Assembly (NCBI RefSeq): GCF_002407065.1
Contig: NZ_CP023564.1
Span: 1,984,001-2,048,000, forward strand
DNA length: 64,000 bases
Reading direction: 5' to 3'
Source of the DNA: Brachybacterium ginsengisoli
GTDB lineage: Bacteria; Actinomycetota; Actinomycetes; Actinomycetales; Dermabacteraceae
Shown: in pieces, positions 17,450 to 25,780 of the stretch
Layout of the letters: every line of letters begins with the position of its first letter
Position numbering within the stretch: position 1 is the stretch's first letter
Program-made: the position numbers and the translations under genes
Notes under the pieces: model-generated
Told to the model about the DNA's origin: nothing
Databases searched by the model: none
What the model saw: the letters and a program-made list of their open reading frames with translations, nothing else

Positions 17450-18118
17450 ATGACCGAACTGTTCGAGCCGCTGCCCGAGTCCTCGGGCACCCGGCGCCGG
17501 GAGAACACCCGCACCAAGCTCGTGCGCGCCTCGCTCGAGGTCTTCGTCGAGAAGGGCATCGACGGGGTGACGGTCGACGACCTCGTGAGCGCGGCCGGCT
17601 TCACCCGCGGCGCCTTCTACTCGAACTTCTCGAGCAAGGAGGAGGTCTTCACCGAGCTCTTCGACGAGGTGACCGCCGAGCTCATCGCGATCGCGAACAG
17701 CTCGGTGGAGAGCGCCGTGACCGCCGCCGAGGCCTCGGGGAGCGGCCGCATCACAGACATCGACGACGCGGCCACGATGCTCGCGGTGTTCGAGGGCATC
17801 CGCCCCTTCGGACGGCAGTGGTACCTGCTGTACACGGACGCGATCGCCCGCTCGCTGCGTGACGAGCAGATGCGCGCCGCGCTCGCGGTGCAGCGTGAGC
17901 GGCTGCGCGACGAGATCGGCACGCTGCTCACCATCCGTCTCGAGGCCTCCGGCGCACGGTCGCTGCTCGCCCCGGAGGACCTGGCCCAGCTGCTGATGGG
18001 CATCTTCATCGACCTGATGCTGCGCGAGCAGATGGAGGACCGGGACGTGACGGAGCTGGCGGCGACGACGATCCTGGGCACGCTGCAGGCCTTCATAGCG
18101 CCCAGCGAGGACCGCTAG
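17450..18118 (+). CDS. TetR/AcrR-family transcriptional repressor
   Basis: A 222-residue protein with a TetR helix-turn-helix ('DLVSAAGFTRGAFYSNFSSKEEVF', residues about 41-64, seen in part as GFTRGAFYSNFSSKEEVF). The C-terminal ligand domain is variable and contains 'FGRQWYLLYTDAIARSLRD' and 'LLMGIFIDLMLREQM'. It is transcribed away from the MMPL/YhgE operon, with two palindromes in between, so it is the likely local repressor responding to a substrate of the exporter. ATG at 17450 has GAGGAG just upstream. Confidence 0.88.
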   Translation: MTELFEPLPESSGTRRRENTRTKLVRASLEVFVEKGIDGVTVDDLVSAAGFTRGAFYSNFSSKEEVFTELFDEVTAELIAIANSSVESAVTAAEASGSGRITDIDDAATMLAVFEGIRPFGRQWYLLYTDAIARSLRDEQMRAALAVQRERLRDEIGTLLTIRLEASGARSLLAPEDLAQLLMGIFIDLMLREQMEDRDVTELAATTILGTLQAFIAPSEDR

Positions 18119-18282
18119 ACGGCCGACTGTCCGATTCGTCGCGACACGCCGCGTTCGATCCCTGGAATGGGCGCGGGGGAGCGCCGGCACGTACGGTGAA
18201 CGCGGTGTGATGACCGTCGCACCGTGTGTCCCCGCATGATCATCGTCCGTTTCCCGTTCCCCTGCTTCCCCCAGGAGACGCC

Positions 18283-19083
18283 ATGTCGTCGTATCGTCCC
18301 CGCCATCTCACCCCTCCTCCCACCGCACCCGAGGCCGCCGGCACCTCACGCCGTTCCCTGCTCCGAGGAGGCGTGCTCGGCGCGGCCGCCCTCGGCACCG
18401 GCACCGCCGCCCTCGGAGTCCCCGCCGCCCAGGCCGCCGGCATCTACGGCCAGGACGTCTCCGGCTGGCAGGGCGAGGTCGACTGGTCCGCCCAGGCCGC
18501 CCTCGGCTCCCGCTTCGCCTACGTCAAGGCCACCGAGGGCCGCTCGTACCGCAGCCCCGCCTTCGACCATCAGTACCGGGGTGCCGGGAACGCGGGCCTC
18601 GCCCGCGGCGGCTATCACTTCGCCCGGCCGGACTCCGGAGGCCCGGAGGAGCAGCTGGAGTTCTTCCTGAACAACGGGGGAGGCTGGAGCTCGGACGGCA
18701 TCACGCTGCCGGGCATGGTCGACTTCGAGGCCTACTCCGGCCTCCCGATCGACTACGGCCTCTCCCAGCAGGAGATGCGCGAGTGGATCATCGGCTTCTC
18801 GAACGGCTACCGCGAGCAGACCGGGCGCCGTCCCGTGATCTACACGAACCTGCACTGGTGGAACGACGTGGTGGGCGACTGGACCCCGGTCAACTCGCCG
18901 CTGTTCCTGGCGGCCTACCGCTCCGACCGTCCCACCACCCTGCCGGGACGCTGGTGGGGCTGGGAGCTGTGGCAGTACTCGGACTCCGGCCCCTTCGCCG
19001 GGGACTCGAACCTCTGGTACGGCGGCGAGTCGGACTTCGAGCGCTTCGTCGGCGAGGTCGACTACGGCGCCGCAGGCATCTGA
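18283..19083 (+). CDS. Secreted GH25 lysozyme (muramidase), Tat signal
   Basis: The 266-residue protein starts with a twin-arginine-like signal ('SRRSLLRGGVLGAAALG') and a cleavage-type 'AQAAG'. The mature part is a glycoside hydrolase 25 domain with 'GQDVSGWQGEVDW', 'YVKATEGRSY', 'GGYHFARPD' and 'MVDFEAYSG', containing the conserved Asp and Asp-x-Glu active-site residues of Chalaropsis-type muramidases. Predicted to be exported folded and to cleave peptidoglycan during wall turnover or competition. ATG at 18283 has AGGAG five bases upstream. No wall-binding module is seen. A strong hairpin follows the stop. Confidence 0.9.
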   Translation: MSSYRPRHLTPPPTAPEAAGTSRRSLLRGGVLGAAALGTGTAALGVPAAQAAGIYGQDVSGWQGEVDWSAQAALGSRFAYVKATEGRSYRSPAFDHQYRGAGNAGLARGGYHFARPDSGGPEEQLEFFLNNGGGWSSDGITLPGMVDFEAYSGLPIDYGLSQQEMREWIIGFSNGYREQTGRRPVIYTNLHWWNDVVGDWTPVNSPLFLAAYRSDRPTTLPGRWWGWELWQYSDSGPFAGDSNLWYGGESDFERFVGEVDYGAAGI

Positions 19084-19100
19084 GCGCGACCTCCGGCACA

Positions 19101-19140
19101 GCGCGCCGAGCCACGACCTCTCCGTCGCGGTCCGGCGCGC
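19101..19140 (+). terminator. Hairpin after the lysozyme gene
   Basis: GCGCGCCG and CGGCGCGC (outer stem, 8 bp) enclose a second near-perfect stem CCACGAC/GTCGCGG. There is no U-tract, so it is a strong stem-loop typical of GC-rich genomes rather than a classic intrinsic terminator. Confidence 0.5.
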
Positions 19141-19161
19141 TGCGCTGTGTAGCCTTCCCCG

Positions 19162-19932
19162 GTGACCACTGAGAAACGCACCAGTCCCACCGTCCCGCAC
19201 TCTGGAAGCCCCGCCGGCGCCGTCTACGCCGACCGGGGCAGTTCGCACTTCGACATCCTCCTCGCCGCCATGGTCACCGTGGTCGTGCTCTCCGGGATCG
19301 GCGCCGCCAAGGGCGTCAGCTTCGGCACCCTCCCGGGGACCGGATTCGAGATCATCACCGACGGCGGCTTCTTCCTCTTCCCGCTCGCCTATGTGCTGGG
19401 CGACATCATCACCGAGCTCTACGGCCCGCGCAGCGCCCGGCGCGCCATCCTCGTCTCCTTCGCCGTGAGCATCCTCGCCTCGGTCAGCTACCAGGTGATC
19501 ATCGCGCTGCCGCCGTTCCCCGACGAGTACGGGCTGGCCAAGCAGGAGGCCCTCGAGATCGCGCTCGGTCCCGTCTGGATCGTGGTGCTCGCCGGCCTCG
19601 CCGGGTTCCTCGCCGGTCAGAGCCTGAACTCCTTCGTCGTCTCCCGCATGAAGCGCCGCACCGGGGAACGGGGGCTCATCGCCCGCCTGTTCACCTCGAG
19701 CGGCCTCGGCGAGCTCGTGGACACGATCATCTTCTGCTCGATCGCCTCCGTCGCGATCGGCATCACCACCTTCCAGCAGTGGGCCGAGTACACGATCCTC
19801 GGTGTGCTCTACAAGGTGATCGTCCAGTACGCCATGATCCCGGTGACCTCAGCCGTCATCCGGTGGATGAAGCGGACCGATCCGAGCTACCAGGAGCGCC
19901 TGGCCGCTGCGACCGGCAAGTCCTCCTCCTGA
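19162..19932 (+). CDS. yhhQ: Queuosine-precursor transporter, YhhQ/VUT family
   Basis: A 256-residue membrane protein with about six helices ('ILLAAMVTVVVLSGIGAAK', 'FFLFPLAYVLGDIITELYG', 'AILVSFAVSILASVSYQVI', 'IVVLAGLAGFLAGQSLNSF'). The family signatures 'LGDIITELYG' and 'SSGLGELVDTIIFCSIA' are present. Family members import queuosine precursors (preQ0/preQ1, queuine) for tRNA modification. The GTG start is placed by family fit. A TAGCCT element (19150-19155) lies six bases upstream, so the mRNA is probably leaderless and no riboswitch fits in the 78-base gap. Confidence 0.87.
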   Translation: MTTEKRTSPTVPHSGSPAGAVYADRGSSHFDILLAAMVTVVVLSGIGAAKGVSFGTLPGTGFEIITDGGFFLFPLAYVLGDIITELYGPRSARRAILVSFAVSILASVSYQVIIALPPFPDEYGLAKQEALEIALGPVWIVVLAGLAGFLAGQSLNSFVVSRMKRRTGERGLIARLFTSSGLGELVDTIIFCSIASVAIGITTFQQWAEYTILGVLYKVIVQYAMIPVTSAVIRWMKRTDPSYQERLAAATGKSSS

Positions 19933-19936
19933 TCGG

Positions 19937-19966
19937 TTGAACAGGGCGCAAGCGCTTGCCTAGGAT
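19937..19966 (+). promoter_or_regulatory. Promoter with LacI-type operator in its spacer (MFS gene)
   Basis: TTGAAC (19937-19942) and TAGGAT (19961-19966) are 18 bases apart. The perfect palindrome GCAAGCGCTTGC (19948-19959), a typical LacI/GalR-family site, lies entirely between the two elements. The MFS start is 70 bases downstream. Repression by a LacI-family protein is inferred; none is encoded in this window. Confidence 0.65.
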
Positions 19967-20035
19967 GGACGGATCGAGCCGGGCGGGATCCCAGTGATCC
20001 TCCCGGCTCGATGTCTGCACCCTGAAAGGACCCCT

Positions 20036-21442
20036 GTGGCACCCGCCGCCGACGACTTCCCCCGCGAGGACCCTCGCGACCATTCCTCCGACGAACCGCT
20101 CACCTCCACCGGCTCCGTCCCCGCCATCACCGGTGCGATCCCCACGATCACCGGGGCGATCCCCGTCCTCGAGGATCCGGCGGACCACGAGCTCGCCCAT
20201 CTGCCCGACCAGGACGAGCTGCGTCGCTCGCGCGGAAAGGTGACCGCGATGGTGATCATCGTGCTCACCACGCTCAGCGCGATCGGCCCGCTGGCGACCG
20301 ACATGTACATCCCGGCGTTCCCCGACGTCGCCGCGGAGCTCGGCACCACCGCCTCCCGCATGCAGCTGACGATCACCGCGTTCTTCCTGGGGACGGCGAG
20401 CGGCCAGGTCGTCGCCGGTCCGCTCTCGGACCGGATGGGCCGACGGGTGCCGCTGCTGATCGGCATCACGCTGTGCCTGCTGGCCTCGATCGGCTGCGCG
20501 GTCGCGCCGAACGTCGACGCGCTGCTCGTGCTGCGTGTGCTGCAGGGGATCGGCGGCGGGTTCGGCATGGTGCTGGGCCGTGCCGTGCTCATCGACATGA
20601 CCGACGGCCCCGAGCTGTTCCGCATCATGAACATCATGCAGGGCGTGGGCGGAGTCGCCCCGATCGTCGCCCCGCTGATGGGCGGGATCATCCTGCTCTT
20701 CGGCCAGTGGCGGGAGGTCTTCGTGGTGATCTCGGTGATGTCGCTGGTCTCGCTGCTGGGCGTGCTGTTCCTGATCCCGGAGTCCCTGCCCGTCTCACGG
20801 CGTCACTCCGGCGGGTTCCGCACCTTCCTGCGCAACTGCCGCACACTGCTGCGTCGGCGGATCTTCGTCGCGTACATGCTGGTCAACGCCTTCTCCGCCT
20901 TCGCGCTGATGGCCTACGTCTCCGCCTCGTCGTTCGTGGTCCAGGAGATGCTCGGCTTCACGTCCACGGAGTACTCGGTGAGCTTCGCGATCAACTCGAT
21001 GGGCATGATGGCGCTGTCGCTGCTCTCGGCTCGGCTGACCCGCACCATCCACCCGCGCAAGCTCATCCGGGTGGGCCTGATCGTGGTGTCGCTGGCGAGC
21101 TTCTCGCTGCTGATCGGGAGCCTGTTCCTGGACACCCCGGCGTGGATCGTGCTGCCGGCGTTCTTCTTCACCGTCGCGCCGCAGGGCATGATCTTCGGCA
21201 ACGGCGGAGCGCTCGCCTCGGATCAGGCGCGCGAGTTCGCCGGCACCGGCTCGGCGATGCTCGGGCTGGGCTTCTCGTTCTCCGCCTCGATCGCCGCACC
21301 GCTGGTGGGCATCGCGGGCACGCACTCCTCGCTGCCGATGGCGATCACGATGGTGGTGGGCTGCCTCATCTCGGCGACCTTCTTCGTGCTCGCGGGCCGG
21401 GGGAGCGGCGGCGACACCTCGCGCCTGCCCGGCGCGGCCTGA
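20036..21442 (+). CDS. Bcr/CflA-type multidrug efflux MFS transporter
   Basis: The 468-residue protein has 12 predicted membrane helices after a ~65-residue hydrophilic N-terminus. Family marks are 'LSAIGPLATDMYIPAFPDVA', 'GPLSDRMGRRVPLLIG' (MFS motif A) and 'VLQGIGGGFGMVLGRAVLID'. It should export drugs or metabolites by proton antiport. The leader contains a short tandem repeat, 'AITGAIPTITGAIPVLE'. GTG at 20036 is chosen because GAAAGGA lies five bases before it; a longer frame from 19994 has no ribosome site. Its promoter carries a LacI-type palindrome, unusual for a drug exporter. Confidence 0.88.
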   Translation: MAPAADDFPREDPRDHSSDEPLTSTGSVPAITGAIPTITGAIPVLEDPADHELAHLPDQDELRRSRGKVTAMVIIVLTTLSAIGPLATDMYIPAFPDVAAELGTTASRMQLTITAFFLGTASGQVVAGPLSDRMGRRVPLLIGITLCLLASIGCAVAPNVDALLVLRVLQGIGGGFGMVLGRAVLIDMTDGPELFRIMNIMQGVGGVAPIVAPLMGGIILLFGQWREVFVVISVMSLVSLLGVLFLIPESLPVSRRHSGGFRTFLRNCRTLLRRRIFVAYMLVNAFSAFALMAYVSASSFVVQEMLGFTSTEYSVSFAINSMGMMALSLLSARLTRTIHPRKLIRVGLIVVSLASFSLLIGSLFLDTPAWIVLPAFFFTVAPQGMIFGNGGALASDQAREFAGTGSAMLGLGFSFSASIAAPLVGIAGTHSSLPMAITMVVGCLISATFFVLAGRGSGGDTSRLPGAA

Positions 21443-21451
21443 CCTGTCCCC

Positions 21452-22216
21452 TCAGACCGCGGCGAGGTCGCGCAGGGTGTAGCGCAGGTGCTCGGCCTCC
21501 TCGGTGAGCAGCACCCGCAGGCAGCGGCGCACCCGATACTCCCGGACCGGATATCCCGGCCCGGGGGTTCCGGCGCATCGGCGGTCGAGCTCCTGCTCGT
21601 CGAGGCCCTGGAGGAGCTCCTCGACGGCGGCTCGGCGCTCGTCGCGCATCTCGAGCACCTGGTCGAGGTCCGGCGTCGCGTCGAGGTCGAGGCCCAGGGC
21701 GCTCACCACCTCCTCGGTGGTGCCGTCGGCCGGCAGCCCCCAGGGATGGTGCGGTGCGGACTCCTCGAGCACGGCCGTGCCGATCCAGGCGTCGGCGGCG
21801 AACCGCAGGTGACGGAGCGTCTGGACGACCGACCATTCGCCTCTGACCTGCAGGTTCGCAATATCTGTGGGGGAGTCGCGCACCGCGGTGAGCACGCTGT
21901 CCCAGCGATCCTGGAGAGCCGCCCAGGTGGCTCGGATCTCGTCCGGCGTCGAGGCCTCACGGGCCATCCGTCGTTCCGGCAGTCGCTCGTCGAGCACGGC
22001 ACGCACATGGTCGGTGACGTCGACGTCGTCGACGATCACGCGGCCCAGCGCGCCGCTGACGGAGACCTCGTCGCCGATACTGTCGGCGATGCGCAGTCCG
22101 TCGACCTGGCTGTCACGGATCTCCAGGCCGCGCAGATCGCGGCCGCGCAGCAGCGCGCCGCGCAGGTCGATCGCGGCGAGATCGACGTCCGGGCGGGAGT
22201 TCTCATCAGGTTCCAT
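21452..22216 (-). CDS. DinB-like protein with N-terminal pentapeptide-like segment
   Basis: About 254 residues. The N-terminus 'AAIDLRGALLRGRDLRGLEI' resembles pentapeptide repeats (A/N-L/D-x-x). The C-terminal half is a DinB/YfiT-like four-helix bundle ('WSVVQTLRHLRFAADAWIG' and a late 'LTEEAEHLRYTLRDLAAV' His). Such proteins often bind a metal or act with low-molecular-weight thiols; function here is unknown. Start is uncertain: ATG at 22216 has a CACACT element six bases upstream (leaderless), while an in-frame GTG at 22234 adds six residues. Convergent with the MFS gene, nine bases apart. Confidence 0.75.
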   Translation of the reverse strand: MEPDENSRPDVDLAAIDLRGALLRGRDLRGLEIRDSQVDGLRIADSIGDEVSVSGALGRVIVDDVDVTDHVRAVLDERLPERRMAREASTPDEIRATWAALQDRWDSVLTAVRDSPTDIANLQVRGEWSVVQTLRHLRFAADAWIGTAVLEESAPHHPWGLPADGTTEEVVSALGLDLDATPDLDQVLEMRDERRAAVEELLQGLDEQELDRRCAGTPGPGYPVREYRVRRCLRVLLTEEAEHLRYTLRDLAAV

Positions 22217-22347
22217 GAGCGCAGTGTGCCGCACGGTGCCGACGGATCAGCGTCGAACGCCGCTCTCCAGGCACGTCACGCACCGCCGATAATGCACGTT
22301 ATGTAAAGTGACGTGAGCGGGGCGCTGACCGACCGCTTCCCCGGCGA

Positions 22348-22923
22348 TCAGAGCGCCGCGACCACTCCCTCGCCGCCGTCCCAGCTCGCCACGAGACGCA
22401 CCGCGCCGTCGAGATCACCGAGCGTCCGCGCCACGATGAACGTGACGTCCTCGTCGGCGCTGTCGAGCGCATCCTCGACCTCGGACGCCTCGACGTCGAC
22501 CTCACGTCGCAGGATCACGCTCTGCGGACGGATCTCCACCACGGCGCCCTCCGCGTCGACGATCTGGAGCTCCGCCTGCTCCTGCTCGCCCTCGAGCGCC
22601 CGGCGGAAGCAGTCCAGCGCGAGCTCGTCACCGAGACCGTCATAGATGTGGCGCTCCCCCAGCACCGAATGCTGCATCGTGCCCACCAGCGACTCCTCGG
22701 CCCCTTCGAGCGGCGTGCCGCGGTAGGTCAGCGGCAGGTGGTAGATCGTCTCGCCCACGCGCACCACGTGGCACTCGATGCCGACCTCGCCCTCGGGGTC
22801 GTCGAAGCGGTACGCGCCGATGACCTCGAGCTCACCGGATTCTCCCCAGGACCGCGAGGACAGCAGCTCCTGCAGGATCTCGGGCTTGGACGGGCTGAGC
22901 TCGGCACGGTGGATGATCGCCAT
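22348..22923 (-). CDS. Maltokinase N-terminal cap-like domain protein (stand-alone)
   Basis: The 191-residue protein resembles only the N-terminal cap of actinobacterial maltokinases ('AELSPSKPEILQELLSSRSW', 'GAYRFDDPEGEVGIECHVV', 'PLTYRGTPLEGAEESLVGTM', 'HSVLGERHIYDGLGDELA'). The kinase domain that normally follows is absent, so no catalysis is predicted. Known stand-alone relatives are Cg0192-type proteins of unknown role. ATG at 22923; an upstream frame to 23046 is unlike the family. Same strand as the transglutaminase-like gene 40 bases upstream. Confidence 0.8.
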   Translation of the reverse strand: MAIIHRAELSPSKPEILQELLSSRSWGESGELEVIGAYRFDDPEGEVGIECHVVRVGETIYHLPLTYRGTPLEGAEESLVGTMQHSVLGERHIYDGLGDELALDCFRRALEGEQEQAELQIVDAEGAVVEIRPQSVILRREVDVEASEVEDALDSADEDVTFIVARTLGDLDGAVRLVASWDGGEGVVAAL

Positions 22924-22963
22924 GGCTCCACGGTAGTCCCCCGCGGCGTCCCGCGGCGCGGGC

Positions 22964-23878
22964 TCACCGGCGCAGATCCACCTCGGCCATGCCGTCCCCG
23001 ACGGGCGAGAAGCTCCGCACCGTCTCTCCCGGGTGCAGCCGGTCATCGGAGGTGTAGAGGGAGTGCAGCCTCGTCTCGGCGTCGGTGTCCCCCGCGTCGG
23101 CCGCGATCAGGAGTGCGGCGACCTCGTCGAGAAGCGCGAGCAGCGCGGCGTCCATCTCCTCCTCGGGCCCGGGGATCGCGCCCCAGTCGTCCCACAGCAG
23201 CAGCTCGTCCCCATAGCGGTGGGCGAGCTCCCAGAAGAGCTCGGCGAGCACGAACCCCTCGCCGTGCAGGGGATGGCCCGGCGCGACGCCGAAGCTCTCG
23301 GGGTCCAGCTCCCCCGCCCGCACCGCCCGGAAGGCCTCGGCCGCGGTGAGGAACGGCGAATCCGGGCCCGCCGGGATGTCCAGGGGATCCGGGAGCATCC
23401 CGCTGTCGGGGGCGACCTCGGGGTCGACGCGCCGCCACCGGTCCCCGTCGTGCAGCTCGACGATCACATGGTCGTGGTGCCAGCCCGGGACGAAATAGCT
23501 CGCGAAGCCGACCCGGCTGCGCGCCGGAAAACCGTGCTGGCGCAGGATCGAGACGGCCAGCAGGGTGTGGTCGCGGCAGCATCCCTGCAGGCGGGAGGCG
23601 AGCGGGCGAGGGTCCGTCAGAGCCGCGGCGCCGTGCCGGTCCTGGTCGCGGCCCAGCATCTCCGCGACCCAGCGCAGGTTCACCTCGTCCTGGGTCTGCG
23701 GCGAGAGCTGATCCGCTTCGGCCCGGTAGTGGCCGATGAGGTTGCGCACCACGGCGCCGGTCCCCCGGTCCGTCGGCTCCAGCACGTCCAGCAGCGCTGC
23801 CTGCGATCCGGGATCGCTGTACGGGGTGTGCCGCGCCCAGTCGGCAGGGACGGGCGGCATCGAGAGCATCATCGCCAT
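22964..23878 (-). CDS. Transglutaminase-like domain protein
   Basis: A 304-residue protein with a papain-fold transglutaminase core. The Cys-His-Asp triad is visible in 'LQGCCRDHTLLAVSILRQHG', 'HHDHVIVELHDGD' and 'RRVDPEVAPD'. The C-terminal half ('FVLAELFWELAHRYGDELLLW') is alpha-helical and rich in acidic residues. No signal peptide, so a cytoplasmic thiol-protease or amidase-like role is likely, but the substrate is unknown. ATG at 23878 is one of several close Met codons. Divergent from the TauE/SafE gene at 23964. Confidence 0.8.
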   Translation of the reverse strand: MAMMLSMPPVPADWARHTPYSDPGSQAALLDVLEPTDRGTGAVVRNLIGHYRAEADQLSPQTQDEVNLRWVAEMLGRDQDRHGAAALTDPRPLASRLQGCCRDHTLLAVSILRQHGFPARSRVGFASYFVPGWHHDHVIVELHDGDRWRRVDPEVAPDSGMLPDPLDIPAGPDSPFLTAAEAFRAVRAGELDPESFGVAPGHPLHGEGFVLAELFWELAHRYGDELLLWDDWGAIPGPEEEMDAALLALLDEVAALLIAADAGDTDAETRLHSLYTSDDRLHPGETVRSFSPVGDGMAEVDLRR

Positions 23879-23963
23879 GGGCTCAGTGTGCCCCTGTGTC
23901 CTCCGGCCCAACAGAGGGCGGACGGATTTCCTGCCCGTGCGCGGCGGGGTGTTGACTGCAGGT

Positions 23964-24767
23964 GTGCCCCTGTTCGACGAGCTCCTGCAGCTCTCCGCCC
24001 TCACCCTCGTGCTGCTCATCGGCGCGGCCTTCCTCGCGGGGTGGGTGGATGCCGTGGTGGGCGGCGGCGGTCTGATCCAGCTGCCGGCGCTGCTGACGGC
24101 CCTGCCCTCGGACGCCCCCACCGGCACGGTGCTCGGGACCAACAAGCTCGCCTCCGTGGCGGGGACGGCGGTCTCCTCCTGGACCTACCTGCGCAGGATC
24201 CTGCCGGTGGGCGCGACGGTGGTGCCGCTCGTGGTGTGCGCCCTGATCGGCAGCGCCCTCGGCGCCGCCCTGGCCGGCTCCGTGCCCAAGGCCTGGCTCT
24301 CCCCCATCGTGCTGGTGGCGCTGCTCGCCGTGGGGACGTACACCCTCCTGAAGCCCTCGATGGGCCTCGAGCACGCGCCGCGGCACAGCGGCCGCGCCCA
24401 GGTGCTGCGCGCGGGGGCGATCGGCGGCGCGATCGGTGTGTACGACGGACTCCTCGGCCCCGGCACCGGCAGCTTCTTCATCATCGCCATGGTGGCCGTG
24501 CTGGGGTACGGGTTCCTCGAGGCGAGCGTGCATGCCAAGCTCGCGAACCTCACCACCAACATCGGTGCGCTGCTGGTGTTCGGGATGCAGGGCGACGTGT
24601 GGTGGGTCCTCGGGGCGCTGATGGCGGTGGCGAACGTGATCGGCGGCTACCTCGGGGCGCGGCTCGCCCTGAGGTTCGGCTCGAGATTCGTCCGCGTGGT
24701 CTTCCTCGTCGTCACCGGCGCGCTCGCGGTGCGCCTCGCCATCGACTCGGTGGCGCTGCTCACGTGA
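23964..24767 (+). CDS. TauE/SafE (TSUP) family membrane exporter
   Basis: The 267-residue protein has about eight membrane helices and the two-fold repeated TSUP signature: 'AAFLAGWVDAVVGGGGLIQLPAL' (read as GWVDAVVGGGGLIQLPAL) and 'GAIGVYDGLLGPGTGSFFII'. Members move sulfite, sulfoacetate or other organosulfur anions. The start GTG at 23964 leaves a very short leader; a longer frame from 23736 runs through the divergent gene and is rejected. No associated sulfur-metabolism gene is visible nearby. Confidence 0.87.
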   Translation: MPLFDELLQLSALTLVLLIGAAFLAGWVDAVVGGGGLIQLPALLTALPSDAPTGTVLGTNKLASVAGTAVSSWTYLRRILPVGATVVPLVVCALIGSALGAALAGSVPKAWLSPIVLVALLAVGTYTLLKPSMGLEHAPRHSGRAQVLRAGAIGGAIGVYDGLLGPGTGSFFIIAMVAVLGYGFLEASVHAKLANLTTNIGALLVFGMQGDVWWVLGALMAVANVIGGYLGARLALRFGSRFVRVVFLVVTGALAVRLAIDSVALLT

Positions 24768-24865
24768 ACGACGCCTCCGCGCGGGGAATACCCCCGCTCG
24801 ACCGCTCGTTGCACCGGAGGTCACCCCATCCGCCGTGACGGCGGACTGTCGCCCTGGAGGTCAGC

Positions 24866-25768
24866 ATGGATCCGACGACCCTGTTCAGCTACGAGCGCCA
24901 TGTCGACTCGCGCTCCCTGCAGGGCCGGACCCTGCTCGTCACCCTCGGCGCGTACAGCGACGCGGGCGAGTCCCAGCAGCTCATCGACGACCAGCTCCTG
25001 AACTCGCTCTCGAGCCGCGTCGTCGGCCGCCTGGACATGGACCAGGTCTATGACTACGCCGGGCACCGCCCCGAGGTCACCCTCCAGCTCGACCACTTCT
25101 CCGACTACGAGCGTCCCGAGATCCTCCTGCACGAGGTCACGGCGCTGGACGGCGAGACCTTCTTCCTGCTCAGCGGTCCTGAGCCCTCCTTCCAGTGGGA
25201 GCGGGTCGCCGGCGCCCTCCAGATCGTGGTCGAGCAGCTCGGGATCGAGCGGACCCTGCTGCTGCAGAGCTTCCCGGCGCCGGTCCCCCACACTCGCGAG
25301 CTGCCCGTGACCCGCTTCGCCGGGGACCCGGAGTCGATCGTCGTGCGCCGCACGATGCCGGGGACGTTCCGCCTGCGTGCACCGTTCACGGCGCTGCTCA
25401 CCCTGCGGCTCGCCGAGGCCGGGCACGACGTCGTGGGCCTGACCGTGCACGTCCCCCAGTACCTGCACGAGATGTCCTACCCCGATGCCGCGATCGCCCT
25501 GCTCGGCGCGATCACCGAGGAACAGGGCCCGCAGCTGCCCACCGACTCGCTCGAGGCCCAGGCAGGGCCCGTGCGCGAGGCGGTCGCCGCCCAGATCGAC
25601 GCCCAGCCGGCGCTCCAGGAGATGGTCAGCGGGCTCGAGACGCGCTTCGACCGCATGATCACCTCCGGGGCCGGGGCCGAGGTGCCCACCGCCGAGGCGA
25701 TCGCCGCCGAGGTCGAGCAGTACCTCGCGAGCTTCGACCAGGAGGATGGAGAGGGCCCGGCCGCCTGA
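24866..25768 (+). CDS. PAC2-family (proteasome-assembly-chaperone-like) protein
   Basis: A 300-residue protein of the actinobacterial PAC2/COG2047 family: 'LLVTLGAYSDAGESQQLIDDQ', split as LVTLGAYSDAGESQ, then 'LLHEVTALDGETFFLLSGPEP', and 'LTVHVPQYLHEMSYPDAA' with the conserved 'HVPxY' segment. The C-terminus is helical and acidic. PAC2 proteins in eukaryotes assemble the proteasome; the bacterial role is not established. ATG with GGAGG seven bases upstream. Convergent with the transglutaminase-like gene at 25781. Confidence 0.82.
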   Translation: MDPTTLFSYERHVDSRSLQGRTLLVTLGAYSDAGESQQLIDDQLLNSLSSRVVGRLDMDQVYDYAGHRPEVTLQLDHFSDYERPEILLHEVTALDGETFFLLSGPEPSFQWERVAGALQIVVEQLGIERTLLLQSFPAPVPHTRELPVTRFAGDPESIVVRRTMPGTFRLRAPFTALLTLRLAEAGHDVVGLTVHVPQYLHEMSYPDAAIALLGAITEEQGPQLPTDSLEAQAGPVREAVAAQIDAQPALQEMVSGLETRFDRMITSGAGAEVPTAEAIAAEVEQYLASFDQEDGEGPAA

Positions 25769-25780
25769 CCGCTGCCCGAC

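Noticed and set aside
19084-19161. Riboswitch (preQ1 type) before yhhQ
   Set aside because: The gap is filled by the lysozyme terminator hairpin, and the -10 element is only six bases from the start codon.
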